A stretch of DNA of 64,000 nt, taken from the NCBI GenBank assembly GCA_963930655.1, contig OZ005617.1:10666501-10730500 (forward strand), in the 5' to 3' direction. This DNA comes from Myrica gale. Its lineage: Eukaryota; Streptophyta; Magnoliopsida; Fagales; Myricaceae. The notes beneath the pieces were generated by a model. It worked only from the letters and a program-made list of their open reading frames with translations. It did not search any database and was not told where the DNA came from. Both the position numbers and the translations under genes were made by a program. The stretch's first letter is position 1, and every line of letters starts with the position of its first letter. Positions 33,994-46,333 of this stretch are shown piece by piece.

Positions 33994-36900
33994 TGTCACG
34001 CCCTGAACGCAATCTCGCAGGGACAGTGACAGCCGCGAACAATCTTGAGGGAAAGCTCCAGCGAACCTGATCATACTTAACAGCGGAAAAGAATCAGGAT
34101 AGAGACAGGCCACCAAACTCATAATAACTTAACTTAACTTCATAAAAGTCCTCAATTAAGCATAGTATCTTAGAATACACATTATATGAACAACACACAT
34201 ATATATAGGTGACGGATCACATCGATCAAGTCACAAGAACAAAACACATAAACGTCTTCTCTCTAAGTCAGATAGTCCTCCTGACTTGCTTCACCTGAGG
34301 CATCTTGAATGAAATAGTTTTGAAAACGTGAGTCAAAAGACTCAATAAGGGAAAACTTAAACTTGAAAGCATGAACTTATAACTTGAATGTGAATATCGT
34401 GGGAAATCGTAAATCATGATGTACATGCATGTTTCATGGTTATGCACATGCTCTTGATCTTAAAACATGTTCTTGTTCTTGAAATTGACACAAGGTCCTT
34501 GGAAATATTTTCTTCTTGACTGGTGGGCTACTTACGCTCCATTTTACCCCTGAAGTCAGGGTTGTGCATTCCCATCGGAACCGTCTCCCTTACCCCTGGG
34601 GACATTTCATATGGTCGAACTAGCCCACCTTCTCACATTCATCCTTCAGTGGCTAGTCACGACCCTTGGAGGTCCACACCTTCTCGCATTCTTCCTTCAG
34701 TGTGGTTGCACTTACCTGTAGGGTTCACCCATCCTTTTCACAATCGTCCTTCGGTACGGGTGCCCTTCTTGACGGTACGGTACCGACCAGAGCCCTTAAC
34801 TCGACTTGACTTATGATAAAACTTCTCATATATCATTGCATAAAAGTCCCTTTAGAAAATCATGCAATGCTCGTGCCATGACATGCTTGCTTATGATGTC
34901 ATGCTTGTTCATGTAAAACCATGCAGTGTATTATTCTAGTTTTGCAAAAATGTAACTCCACTTACTTTCCACTTACCTTGCGTCTCTTGATATTCGGACG
35001 GTGCTTCGCCTACAAGCGAGTTTCATATGTTACATAATGTTTGAAGAATTAATCAAACAAACATACAAATACTTCAAAGTGTCCTCGTTTTTTCCAAAAG
35101 TACATATCTTCGAAATATGATTTCATTTGCCAAAATATTACTTTAACTAGTTTTCGTAAAGCAATTGAAGAAAGACAATTAAACATGAGCATCAAACATC
35201 TCCAATACTGTTGCTAAAGGATCCAATATGAAATTCACTTCATATCAACTATGTACACTGATTATTCCTACCAACATCGTTGATTTCAAAGCCTATCCCT
35301 GAAATTCAGCAATAACATCTCATGCTAAGTATCTCAAGCCAAATCACCAACCTATAATCCATCTAGCTTAATATCTCTTATCCAATACTTTACATTATAC
35401 CAAGCCTGGGTTAATGACTATCGAATTCCCACCATCTTATCCTCAATAAACTTCTTAACTAGGCTTGGTCATCTAGCCTCAATGATAAGGTCTTACACAC
35501 CTTCAATAGGAAATTCAAAAACTCAATATATCTGAAATTTAACAGGTCCCGCTCGAGCGCCTGTCGAGTGACAAGTCTCTGTCCAATTTTCCTCTATCCT
35601 CGCTCGAGCGGTGGTCGAGCGCCACTCACTGAATGAAAACTTCCAAGGCCGCTCGAGCGCCTGACAAGCGCTGGTCAAGCGGCTCGACTCTGTATTACAC
35701 ATTTCCTTAAGACCACTCGAGCGCCTGTCGCATGTTGATCAAGCGTGATGATGCCTAAAATAGGGCACTTAAAACTCAATATTCTAACAACTCCAATATG
35801 ATTTCTAACTTGATTTTTGACCAATAACTAATATACACAAATTTCATTTCATGCCTAAGAAATCTCCAAGCACATGGACCATTCAGCCACATCAATGTCA
35901 CTAACCTACATATAACTTCATTTCTCCTTGATTTTTAACTAACCATTTTCTCATGCATATAATCCTTTCATATCCAATCCTTCAATCCCTTCCTCCAGCA
36001 ACCAATTTCACAACCTAACCATGCAAATCAAGTTGAATATGACCAGATCCACACAATATATAAAGCATGCATGAAATTACCCAAGCAAGAATGTATTCAA
36101 CTTCCATTTAATCCCTTCCTCCAACAACAACAATACCACAACATCAACTCCAACAATCCCAACCTAATCAGATCTAACATTCATGCATCTACAAAAGAAA
36201 AAGGACACAAGGCACTCGGCCAAAACAACAAGTCCATATCTTGAGAATTTCAAACCCTATCTTACCTTTCCAAAGCTGGACACAAGTGTTGATTAGGAAA
36301 ATACCTCTTCCTCCTTCTATCTTACTCAGCCAACACCAAAACTTCACTCTCTAGGCTTCTAACACTCTACCACCCCTTGTGTGACTGAAAAGGGTTAAGA
36401 TGAGAGCAAGAAGGTAATGATAAGGCTGTAAATACTATGTGGAGGATGATTTTGCTGGAAATGGGGTGAGAAAAGGGAAGGGAAACTTGGGGAAGTGGGG
36501 AGGGTTCGGCTGGAGAGAAAATGTGTGCAATGAGGTGAACTGAATTGGAATGAGAGAACCAAGTGAGCTGAGAGTTGTGAGGTGAGCTGAGTGTTCAGAG
36601 AAGAGAAATGAAAGAGATGAAAGAGGAGCTGAATCTAGTCTATGCACGTCCAAGAAAAACTAAGAAAAGGGTCTCACTTACTTTAACCATTGTGACAAGG
36701 TCAGTGCATTTATTGTTTGTCCCCTCTACCTTTCCAATTCTTTGCCTCCCCTACAGGTCTCACGTGAATCCTTATCCCTTTCTCTATAAATCTTTATCTT
36801 ACATCACTTCTTCTTTTCCAGCCAACATCACATCTCCTTTACTTGCATCTACCTCTTTGTCTCCTATCTCAAGCCTTACACGTGAATCACCCGAATCACC

Positions 36901-37634
36901 CTAAAGCCATTCAGTTTCTCTCTTTGCCTTTCACGTAAACTTCTCTAGCTTTGATTTCTATTCTGTTCACTTTATTAATCTCTTATCACATGGTTTACTT
37001 ATATGCACAATAACGTATCTCCACTATAAGCACACTAGCCTATCACCATATCAACTTATCTCTATGATAAACATTCTAACTTATGTCCATAATAAACATA
37101 ATAAACATACTAGCTTATATCACTATAATAAGCTCACTAACTTATTTCCATAATAAGCACACTAACTTATCTTTTAAATTCTTTATCAAGCTTTTCTATA
37201 ACCTATCAACTTATCACTTAATTCTTCTAATGATGCTTAAGGCTGCCTAATGGTGATTAAGGATACCTAATCAAGGACACCAAATAATCTATATGCTCAA
37301 CATAAATTTCATAACTATAGATTATTATGCAATGACTTCTACTTAGAGAATTTCGGCAATAAGAAATAAAATTCTCTTCATATATTTAATTTCATAAATC
37401 ATGGTAGTATAATAATAAACAATGGAAAGATTAATTCGTAAAAGAAATCTACTTGTAAAAATTCGGCTCTTAGAAAAATAATAGAATTGCACCAATAAAA
37501 CTTCACAATGATAGTAAAACAAAATACCATAAGTATTAAAGTTAAGTCATACATTGACCAAAAATATGGCCCCCTTGAGTTAAATAAAAAACAATTACAT
37601 AGAAAGATAGCAAAACAAAGTACGGGGGCTCACA
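33994..37634 (+). mobile_element. SL4: solo LTR inserted in the Copia-B leader
   Basis: Starts TGTCACGCCCTGAACGC and ends ACGGGGGCTCACA; length is about 3.64 kb. The flanks are GTAAG (33989-33993) and CTTAG (37635-37639), which agree at three of five positions, so the target duplication is unclear. The family blocks are present: hairpin GTCAG...CTGAC at 34267-34284, GTGAGTCAAAAGACTCA near 34327, and GGTACGGTACCGACC at 34774-34788. The tail (37260-37634) resembles those of SL1 and SL2. No gene is supported inside it. Confidence 0.75.
35550..35740. repeat. CGCTCGAGCG palindrome repeats in SL4
   Basis: The 10-base palindrome CGCTCGAGCG occurs at 35550, 35601 and 35650, with a degenerate copy near 35714, so the spacing is about 50 bases. 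Each copy is followed within a few bases by a second GTCGAG/GTCAAG half. Confidence 0.75.
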
Positions 37635-38009
37635 CTTAGATAATGGAATGCACAAACCAAATAAACGCAAGTGCTAAAATAGTACAAGATGTGTTTATTT
37701 AGGTAGGCCAAAAGAAAAATCGAGAATCACAAATATTTTAAAATATTTTACATATGATGTAAATTTTGATGAATAGTAGCTATTCGCCTTTTTAAGATGT
37801 GTACAATGAGTACCAAAATGGATTTGTTGTTGCATGTAAGGTAGAGGGTCTTGATACCCATTTAGAATGTTATAAATATAAATGTTATATTTTTCATTAT
37901 TGTGATATATGTGATATATCTGTTTATTGTTCGGATGGGTGGTACCATTAGTTATTCAAAAACTTGAATCTAATGGAATTATATATGTGAATGATTTTGC
38001 AGATTCAAA
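37635..38009 (+). other. Remaining Copia-B leader before gag
   Basis: AT-rich untranslated sequence between SL4 and the gag start codon. No other feature is seen. Confidence 0.6.
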
Positions 38010-38735
38010 ATGACTTTTAGTCCTTTTGCTAGGATTCTGGATGACAATCGGTTGACAGGACCGAATTATGTTGATTGGAAGAGAAATCTTATGATTGTTC
38101 TCTCAGCCGATAAGATCGGTTATGTTCTAACCTCTGAGACACCTGAGCTTGCCCTGGACAATGCCACTGAGGAAGAAAATAAAGTCTTTAACAAGTGGCA
38201 TGATGATGATAATATGGCGAAGTGTTATATTATGGCTTTAATCTCAAATGTTTTGCAGAAAGATTGTGAGGGCATAGCTACAGCTGCAGGCACTATGTTG
38301 CATTTCCAAGAAATGTTCGCAGAGCAGAGCAGATCTGCTAGGCAGAATGCTATGAAGAATCTGATGTCCACCAAAATGGTGGAAGGGAGCCCAGTTCGGG
38401 ATCATGTCTCGAAGATGATTTCTTTCATCAACGAACTAGATTTTTTGGGAGTTAAGATGGATAGTGACACAAAAGTTGATGTCATTCTTTCATCTCTGCC
38501 TGATTCTTGCAATCAGTTTGTCCTTAATTACAATATGAAACTGAAACAAAAGTTTAAGAAATTCAAGAAAAATAATAAGGGGTTTCAGACAGTTAAGAAT
38601 GTGCAAGGTGGACAAGGAAACAAAGGAGGTGACAAGAACAAAGGCAAAGGAAATTGTTTCCATTGCGGCAAGCCCGGTCACTAGAAGAGAAATTTCCGAG
38701 TTTACTTAGCTTCTCTTAGAAAGGTCAAACCTTCT
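38010..38735 (+). pseudogene. Copia-B gag, broken at the zinc knuckle
   Basis: Starts at ATG 38010 and runs 224 codons. The N-terminal part (ILDDNRLTGPNYVDWKRNL) and the central part (ETPELALDN, KWHDDDNMAKCYI, then SARQNAMKNLMSTKM) are those of plant copia nucleocapsid precursors of the UBN2/gag group. The C-terminus is Lys- and Gly-rich and enters a CCHC knuckle, CFHCGKPGH, where the next codon is TAG (TGG expected) and the last Cys is Phe. Coding sequence continues to 38735, where SL5 has inserted. The protease region follows after 42213 in the same phase. Confidence 0.88.
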
Positions 38736-41600
38736 GAAGGTGTCACGCCCCGAACGCTAGCTAAACGAGGCTAATGACAGCCGCGAGTATTCCCGACAAG
38801 GAACGCTCAAGCGTACTTACTAAAATTCTTGCAGCGGAAAAATATAGCTCATTCAGAGGATTCTTGCAGCGGAAATATCATGATGCCTCAATATTTTAAA
38901 AGAAGCCTTATATCGCTAGCGTTTAACGCACATAAGAACATGCTTCCCATCGATAACTTAAAGTAGTTATAACATGGTCTCAAAATATCAACCAGTTAAA
39001 AACCTTAACTTACTAAGCCGAATAACCCATGACCACCACATCACGGAGGCTCATGCCGGCTCTTACAAAAATTATCTAAACCTTTACTAAAATAAGCAAA
39101 AAGGAAGAGACATTTTCGTCAACCCTTCTCCTAGGGTTCAAGGTCCTCTTCTTAAGATTCCTCCCCTGAAACATTATCTGGAATGATACAATTTAAAACT
39201 GTGAGTCGAAAGACTCAGTAAGGAATTATAGTTAAAACATGGATTTGAAATCGTAAGCATGCACTTGAACTTGAAATCATAATCGTGTAAACATAATGCG
39301 ATTCATGCATGATCATGAATCGTGATGCACGTGTATGCCTCATGTTTGCATATGCACATGCACTAGCTCTTGAAAACAATACTTATACTTGTAAAATTCT
39401 TGCTTTTGGAAAAACCATTTCGCATCTTATCTGATGGGCTACTTGCCCTCTATTTACCCCTGACATCAGGGTTGTGCGTTCCCGTTGGAACTGTCCCCTA
39501 TTTCCCTTAGGGACCTTACATATGGTCGAGCTAGCACACCTTCTCGCATTCGTCCTTCAGTGGCTAGACACGACCCTTTGAGGTTCACACCTTCTTGCAA
39601 GCATCCTTCAGTGTGATTGCACATACCTCGTGGACTACCCATCCTTCTTGCAAGCATCCTTCGGTATGGGTGTCCTAGGTGACATCCATCCTTTAGGTAA
39701 ACGTCCTTCGGTATGGATGCACCTTCTTGACTTGGTACGGTACCGACCGACTTGGGTTCATTAACTAACTTGCCATAAAACTTGACATAAAGTAGCACAA
39801 AAATGATACTTAGTAGCACAAAAATGATACTTTCATTTGCATAAAATTTCCTTTCTTTCTCATTAGAAAAATGAATGTAAATGATCATGATGTATTCATG
39901 TCGTGCTTGGTAATGTCATGCTTGGTAATGTCATGCTTGATATATCATGCTTGGTATGCTTATTCATAAACAATTTTCATGCTGTGTTCCACTTACAATT
40001 TTCACTTACCTTCGTTTGCTTGAGTGTTGAACGTCATCTTACCTACAATTGGATCATACTAACGTTATTCAAAGGCTCGCTTGTGTAAGGAGGAATATTC
40101 TTTCAATTACACGCAACTCATCATACAAAATCATCACTCATGTTGTTTGACTTACCAATGATGATCCTATAATGCAAACATTATTCTAAGGATGCCGAAG
40201 CCATAAGAATCAGATTCTACACTGATCCTTACACTAATTTTCATAACATATCAAAGTTCTAAAGCTGCTGAAAATTTCTAAGCGGGCAGCCCTAGCGTCT
40301 CCAACTTAAAAATCCATAACTTCCAGACCATGGCTCCAAATTACACAAAATTTACTTTAAAATATTCAGCTTTCATAGGTCAAGATTGGGAGTAAATTTC
40401 ACAACAGCAGATTTTGTTATACATTTTCAAAAACATTTCATATTAAGCAAAAATCCTATAACCACACTATTGCTGTTTCCAGCTCGGCCCTCCATTTTCA
40501 AAATATCACAACTTATTCTTCATACCTCTAAATCACATGAAATTTACCTTAAAACGTTCCTCTTTCTTAAACTTAAAATTCAAGACCAACCCCATAAAAT
40601 TTGGACTTAAAGTGATCCCTCAAAAGGGTGTTCGAAATGAGCTGACATTCCGGACGTGCAAGGCTGCCGGCAGCTTGACGTCCGGGCTTCGAACAACTCA
40701 TATCTCGTTCGATAGTTATCGGAATCATCCAAGGTATGACTTAAAATCTTCCTATTTCCTAGGCCTACAATCTAGGATCCACTCAATATCAAGAGATAAC
40801 CACAAATGCATCAAAATACACTCTCTATTCCAGCCTTGAAATCTGGATATGTAAATTCCAGCAATCACAATAATCTTTCTAACCCTCCAAATTTCCAACA
40901 AACAAAATCCTAATCTCTCCATGTCACAACCAACATTCAATGCTAACTTAACATCTCCTAGCAGCAACCATCCTCTCACCTTCCTCCCATTTTTACAACT
41001 CCAACTCGAAGTTTATAACCAAACCATGGTTCCATATTCATCAAGTTAACACCATTGCATTTACCCATTTCTCTTGGGCTTTTTACCAAACACCTAGTGT
41101 GCATTATTGGTCCTCTTGCCTATTTTTCCAGATCTGAACTTATCTCTAACACTTAGGGCTTAGTGGTTCTCAATATGACTAGCATACATACATCCTAATG
41201 CACCAACCCCTAAATTCGGCCATACTTGCTAAAATTAGGTTTCAATCCTCTCTTAGGCCTTTTATCAAACACCTAGAGCACAAAACCAATTTCTCAAGAA
41301 CCCTTATTTTGGATTCAGCCATTTTTTCCCATGTTCTCATGTAAAAATCTATGCTACACTTAAGCACTTACAAGATCTACCCTAAACATGCATAGATCCA
41401 CATTTAGCATGCATAGATCTACACTAAAGATGCATAGATCTACACTAAACATCCATGAACACAAGGAGAAAAACTACCTAGACAACCTACCATCAAACCA
41501 CAACCAACCAACAAGAGAAAACAAGAAGAAACTAGAGAGAGGGGGTAGCATGATTTTCGGCCAGCAAGGTTTTTCCTAAGAGGGCTGGATTTTTACCTTG

Positions 41601-41688
41601 CTTCTTTCCTCTTCCTCCTTCTTTTTCTTCTTCTTTTTCTTCTTCTTTTTCCTTCTTCTTCTTCTTCTTCTTCTTCTTCTTCTTCTTC
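41601..41688. repeat. (TTC)n microsatellite in SL5
   Basis: Interrupted TTC/CTT run, perfect from about 41653. It gives long artefactual open frames (poly-Phe/Leu on one strand, poly-Arg/Lys/Glu on the other). Confidence 0.9.
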
Positions 41689-41885
41689 GGTTGGGTGACT
41701 TAGGGCAAGAGAGGTATGGTTTGGGCAAAGGAAAATGTGAATGTGAAAGAGAGGAGGGGGTGTGGTGTTTAACGTTAAAATGGTTTGGGGGAAAAGACAG
41801 GGCTGCCCTCCCATACTTTCCCCCCTTCACATGAATTCCACCTCACATATTTTCAAAGTGATAAAATTTCGGGATGTAGTTCGAT

Positions 41886-42141
41886 GTGTCGACACCATCA
41901 CTCAAGGTGTCGACACTTCCAACACTTAGCCAAAAATCACTTGAGTTCCGAAAAAATGTAAACTTTCAGGTATTAGTTTAATGTGTCGACACTATGCTCC
42001 AATGTGTCGACACTTCCAACACTTAGTCAAAAATCACTTGAGTTCCGGAAAAATGTAAACTTTCGGGTATTAGTTTAATGTGTCGACACTATGCTCCAAT
42101 GTGTCGACACTTCCAACACTTAGTCAAAAATCACTTGAGTT
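41886..42141. repeat. 97-bp tandem repeat with paired GTGTCGACAC palindromes in SL5
   Basis: About two and a half units of 97 bases. The perfect palindrome GTGTCGACAC occurs at 41886, 41907, 41983, 42004, 42080 and 42101. The two sites of each pair start exactly 21 bases apart and pairs recur every 97 bases. Confidence 0.9.
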
Positions 42142-42213
42142 AATTTAATCATACATACTTAAGAGGTCATAAGCAATAAATTGACAGACTTAAAATCGGG
42201 GTCTCACAGAAGG

Positions 42214-44995
42214 TGTGTCTAATATGCTTGTAATTGAATTGAATTTAATGGATGGTCCATTTAATTCATGGTGTGTGAATTCTGGTTCTACATCTCACAT
42301 CTGCAATATGTTGCAGGGGTTCAAGGAGACCAGAAAGCTCCATGATGGGGAGCTGATCCTTAAGATGGGGACGGGTGCAACTGTTGCAGCGACCGCCATC
42401 AGAGTGTTTAATTATCGAATAATAGAATTTTGATTCTAGAAGACTGTCTTTATGTTCCAGAAGTACGTAGAAATTTGATTTCTGTTTCGAAACTAGTTTT
42501 ATTTGGATATTCGTTTCTTTTTCAATTCAAAACTTGTTATAAAGTTTAAAAATAAATTTGTTGCTTCAAGAATTATTTATGATGGTCTTTATCTTTTAAA
42601 TGTTGATAATTCTTTGAATAATGTTGAGAATGATGATTCCAGTGTGTTATCCCTTAAGAGGAAGAGGAATGTTAATCCAACCTACTTGTGCTATCTAAGA
42701 CTTGGTCATGTCAATATTGATAGGATCAATAGATTGGTAAGGGATGGGCTATTGCAATTTCTGAAAATTCAGCCTTATCCAATCTGTGAGCCCTGCTTAC
42801 AAGGAAATATGACCAAAAGTCCTTTTACAGGAAAAGGAATAAGAGCCACAGAAGTATTAGGATTAATACATACTAATGTTTGTGGTCCCTTCAACCACAT
42901 GGCAAGAGGAGGTTTCTCTTATTTCATTACTTTCGTTGATGATTATTCCAGGTATGGTTATCTATACCTGATGAAGCATATATCGGAATCTTTTGAAAAG
43001 TTCAAGGAATTCCACAATGAAGTTGAGAAACAGATTGAAAAGTCCATTAAAATGATTCGCTCCGATAGGGGAGGCGAATACCTCTTGGATGATTTTAAAG
43101 TTTATCTTAAAGATAATGGAATTATATCTCAACTCACACCACCAGGAACACCACAACATAATGGTGTTGCAGAGAGAAGGAATAGAACCCTATTGGATAT
43201 GGTTCGTTCCATGATGAGCATATCTGAGTTGCCCATATCATTTTGGGGACATGCTTTGGAGACCGTTGTTTACTTGTTAAACAGGATCCCTACAAAATCA
43301 GTTCCTAATACCCCATATGAGTTATGGACTGGCAAGAAGCCAATTCTTAATCATTTTAAGATATAAGGTTGTCCAGCTCATGTTAAAAGGTTTAATGTGG
43401 ATAAGTTGGGATCAATGACTGATAGATGCCTATTTATAGGCTATCCCAAAATGACTACTAGTTTCTACTTTTATAATCCTAATGAAAACAAAGTGTTTGT
43501 AAGCAGAAATGCTACTTTTCTTGAAGAGGATTATAGTTTGAATGAAACCGAGAGTAGAGTTGCTCTTGATGAGCAACGAGATATTACAGAGACTATGCAG
43601 AATGAGAACAATGAGGATCAAATGGTTGTTCTCACTGATCAAAGTGAACCTGTGAGACACAAGAGGCTCGTCGTAGTAAAAGGATTATAAGACCTCCAGT
43701 AAAATTCAATTTGTTAATTGAGATTTACCAAATAGAATCTGAGGGACTGGAGATTGATCCTTGTGGTTATACAGAGGCTGTTAATGACAAAGATGCTAAG
43801 CATTGGCATGTGACCATGGATTCAGAGATGGACTTCATGTATTCCAACAATGTATGGACCTTGGTAGACAAACCAGAAGGCACTAAGCCTATAGGTTGCA
43901 AATGGGTCTACAAAAGGAAACTTGGACCAATAGGAAAGGTAGAGACCTTTAAAGCTAGGATGGTGGCAAAAGGGTATACTCAAAAGGCTGGTATTGATTA
44001 TGAGGAAACCTTTTCACCTGTAGCCATGCTAAACTCCATAAGGATTCTATTAGCGATTGCGGCATACTATGATTATGAGATATGGCAGATGGATGTGAAA
44101 ACCGCATTTTTGAATGGGTACATCCATGAAGAAATTTATATGGACCAGCCATAAGGTTTCATATCTCGGCAAAATAAATCGAAAGTGTGCAAATTGTCGA
44201 AATCCATTTATGTCCTAAAACAAGCATCACGTTGTTGGAACATCTGTTTTGACGAGTCAATCAAAATGTTTGGTTTCTCACAAAATATGGATGAACCTAG
44301 TATCTACAAGAAGGTTAGTGGGAGTGCTATTACCTTTTTAGTTCTTTATGTGGATGACATACTACTCATTAGGAATGATGTAGGGGCTTTGTCATCTGTG
44401 AAAATGTGGTTGTCTAACCAATTTTCAGTGAAAGTCCTTGGGTAAACATCCTACATACTCGAGATCAAAGTGTTTAGAGACCGAAAGAAGAGATTATTGA
44501 GTCTCTCACAGGTCAATTATATTGACAGGATATTGGCTAGATTTAGCATGGTAAATTCCAAGAAAGGGTTTCTACCCTTCAGACATGGAATTCATCTCTC
44601 TAAGCAAATGTGTCCAAAAACACCCAAAGAAAGAGAGAAGATTAGTAACTACCATTATGCTTCGACTGTAGGGAGTCTCATGTATGCTATGCTTTGCTTT
44701 GCACTAGGCCTGATATCAGTCACGCAGTTAGCGTTGTGAGTAGATATCAATCCAATCCAAGTCCAGAACATTGGTCAGTAGTGAAACATATCCTCAGGTA
44801 TTTGAGAAATACAAAACATTATTTCTTAGTGTATGACAGTGAGGATTTGTCTGTCTAGGGGATATACAGATTTGGATTTTCAATCAGACATTGATGATAG
44901 AAGATCTACATCCGAATATGTGTTTACAAAGCCTTTATCTCAGAAAGTGTTTGAGAAACATGTTAAGGATATGTGTTTGAGATATAAGTATGATT
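42214..44995 (+). pseudogene. Copia-B pol: protease, integrase, reverse transcriptase, partial RNase H
   Basis: Protease reads WCVNSGSTSHICN (about 42275), with Asn for the catalytic Asp. A frameshift follows near 42430. Integrase (42503-43366 and on) keeps the [20 protein letters not shown] and RSDRGGEY blocks and the [15 protein letters not shown] block with the third acidic residue; a stop lies at about 43364. Reverse transcriptase (43711-44450) has KPIGCKWVYKRK, ARMVAKGYTQ, WQMDVKTAFLNG and LYVDDILLI, with a stop after MDQP (44152) and after KVLG (44443). RNase H begins (SDIDDRRSTSEYVF, 44890) and jumps directly to the C-terminal KPLSQKVFEKHV block, so its middle has been deleted. The enzyme set is that of a copia element; this copy cannot make a full polyprotein. 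Confidence 0.9.
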
Positions 44996-45745
44996 GAACT
45001 TGACGTTTTCTTTATTATTTGATAATAAAAGTTTATTTGTTTCTCACATATATTATTGTTGTTATGGGTTTATACATAATATGAGATGTTATGTATGTAA
45101 ATTTGTTCAGGTAACATTGTAAAAAAATCATGCTAGAGATTAATGAATCAAAGGCAGAGAATAATGATTTTTCAGTTCCTTGTAAGCCTGAAAGCGTTCT
45201 ATACTTTTGTAAACATAAAGTCTACAGTTGTTGTGCGGAGAATGATTGATTCCATCATTGAGGTATGACCTTAAGCAGAGAAGTGAGTGTCATTTAACAA
45301 GTACATACACTGAACAGGATCCGATTAAGAACACCTTTTGGAAATGATCACTGTCAGGTTAAAGGTTATTCTATCACAATTCGGTATTGTCCTTAGACCT
45401 GAGAGGTTTGTATTTATTCATGAATTGTGTACACAGCTTTGATATTATCAACCGGTGATGTTCATTCAGGAATATATCTGGACATGTTGGGTTGTGTGCA
45501 TGATGATTGAGTGGTATGAATGCTCAACAAGGAATCCACCAGTCTTTTGGAAAGTCAGTATATTCAGTTAGTGTTCATGAAAGAGTTGGACCAAAAGAAT
45601 ACGGTCGGAGTGTTTTACAAAACTATTTTATGAACACATAAAAGTATATGATATATATTTCAAAATTGTTTTGTGGTCCAACTGAGTTATGAACTAAGAA
45701 ATCAAGTTTACATGACATAGGGACATGACGATGATATTTGGTTCT
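44996..45745 (+). other. Copia-B 3' untranslated interior
   Basis: AT-rich non-coding interior between the pol stop and the polypurine tract. No gene is seen. Confidence 0.6.
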
Positions 45746-45762
45746 GAGGGAAAGTGGGAGAT
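45746..45762 (+). promoter_or_regulatory. Copia-B polypurine tract
   Basis: GAGGGAAAGTGGGAGAT ends directly at the 3' LTR, the expected place for plus-strand priming. Confidence 0.85.
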
Positions 45763-46328
45763 TGTTAGAATTATGTGCCCTTGATAACCAAATTGATTAA
45801 TCCGGTCCTAATATCTCATATGAAATATAGTTTGGTGGAAGAAATTAATTCTATATAAAGGGGCATATTTGCAATAATCTCAAAATTCTAGGGGTCAATT
45901 ACAATATGTTGATGGACTTGATTGTAATTAGTAGAAGCCCTAATTGTATTAGAAGAAGAGTTCTTAAGTGTTATCCTATGACTGGAATTTGAGATCCCTA
46001 AGGATCCTATGTCTCATGCTCTTTCTAGGGTTTTCCAAGGACTATAATAAATATAATTGTTATATTCAAGGGGTTAGCCATCAGAACCTATTAGGGAAAT
46101 CCCGATAACGAGAGAGTGACATAAATCCCTTAGGAGGCAACACATCTGAGTTACTGTTCTGAATTGCTGGAGCTTTGGATTGGATCGTAAAGCGGCTTAA
46201 GGTTTGTAAGTTCCTATATTCCTGTCTCAGGTATGGAATCGAATTCGAAATTGTAATCATAATCTTGGTTGATATTTTGTTGAAAACATGTTGATTGTTT
46301 ATAGTTTAATTCTACATATAAACTATCA
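45763..46328 (+). repeat. Copia-B 3' LTR
   Basis: 566 bases, same ends as the 5' LTR. It is slightly longer, partly from small insertions such as the 'ataataaat' stretch near 46045. Confidence 0.92.
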
Positions 46329-46333
46329 CCTAT

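Larger units (their letters stand above)
38741..42208 (+). mobile_element. SL5: solo LTR inserted between gag and protease of Copia-B
   Basis: Starts TGTCACGCCCCGAACGC and ends ATCGGGGTCTCACA. The 5-bp duplication GAAGG at 38736-38740 and 42209-42213 is perfect. Length is 3468 bases. GTGAGTCGAAAGACTCAG lies near 39201 and GGTACGGTACCGACC at 39734-39748; the upstream GTCAGG hairpin has diverged. Its 3' part differs from the other copies and carries a TTC microsatellite and a 97-bp tandem repeat. The Copia-B reading phase is the same on both sides when one duplication copy is discounted. No internal gene is supported. Confidence 0.92.
32653..46328 (+). mobile_element. Copia-B: Ty1/copia element with both LTRs, inserted in Copia-C
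   Basis: Two LTRs starting TGTTAGAATTATG and ending AACTATCA enclose a primer-binding site, gag, pol and a purine tract. The 5-bp duplication CCTAT at 32648-32652 and 46329-46333 is perfect. In the first 140 or so bases the two LTRs differ at eight positions by eye, most of them C/T or G/A, so the insertion is not recent. Two solo LTRs (SL4, SL5) interrupt the interior. Reverse-transcriptase blocks (MDVKTAFLNG, YVDDILLI) suggest the Tork/Tnt1-like group. The RNase H is deleted and several stops are present, so it is dead. Confidence 0.92.

Noticed and set aside
33989..37639. A clean target duplication for SL4
   Set aside because: GTAAG and CTTAG match at only three of five positions; the ends are clear but the duplication is not.
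41576..41834. Open frames with poly-Phe/Leu or poly-Arg/Lys/Glu
   Set aside because: Translation of the TTC microsatellite.
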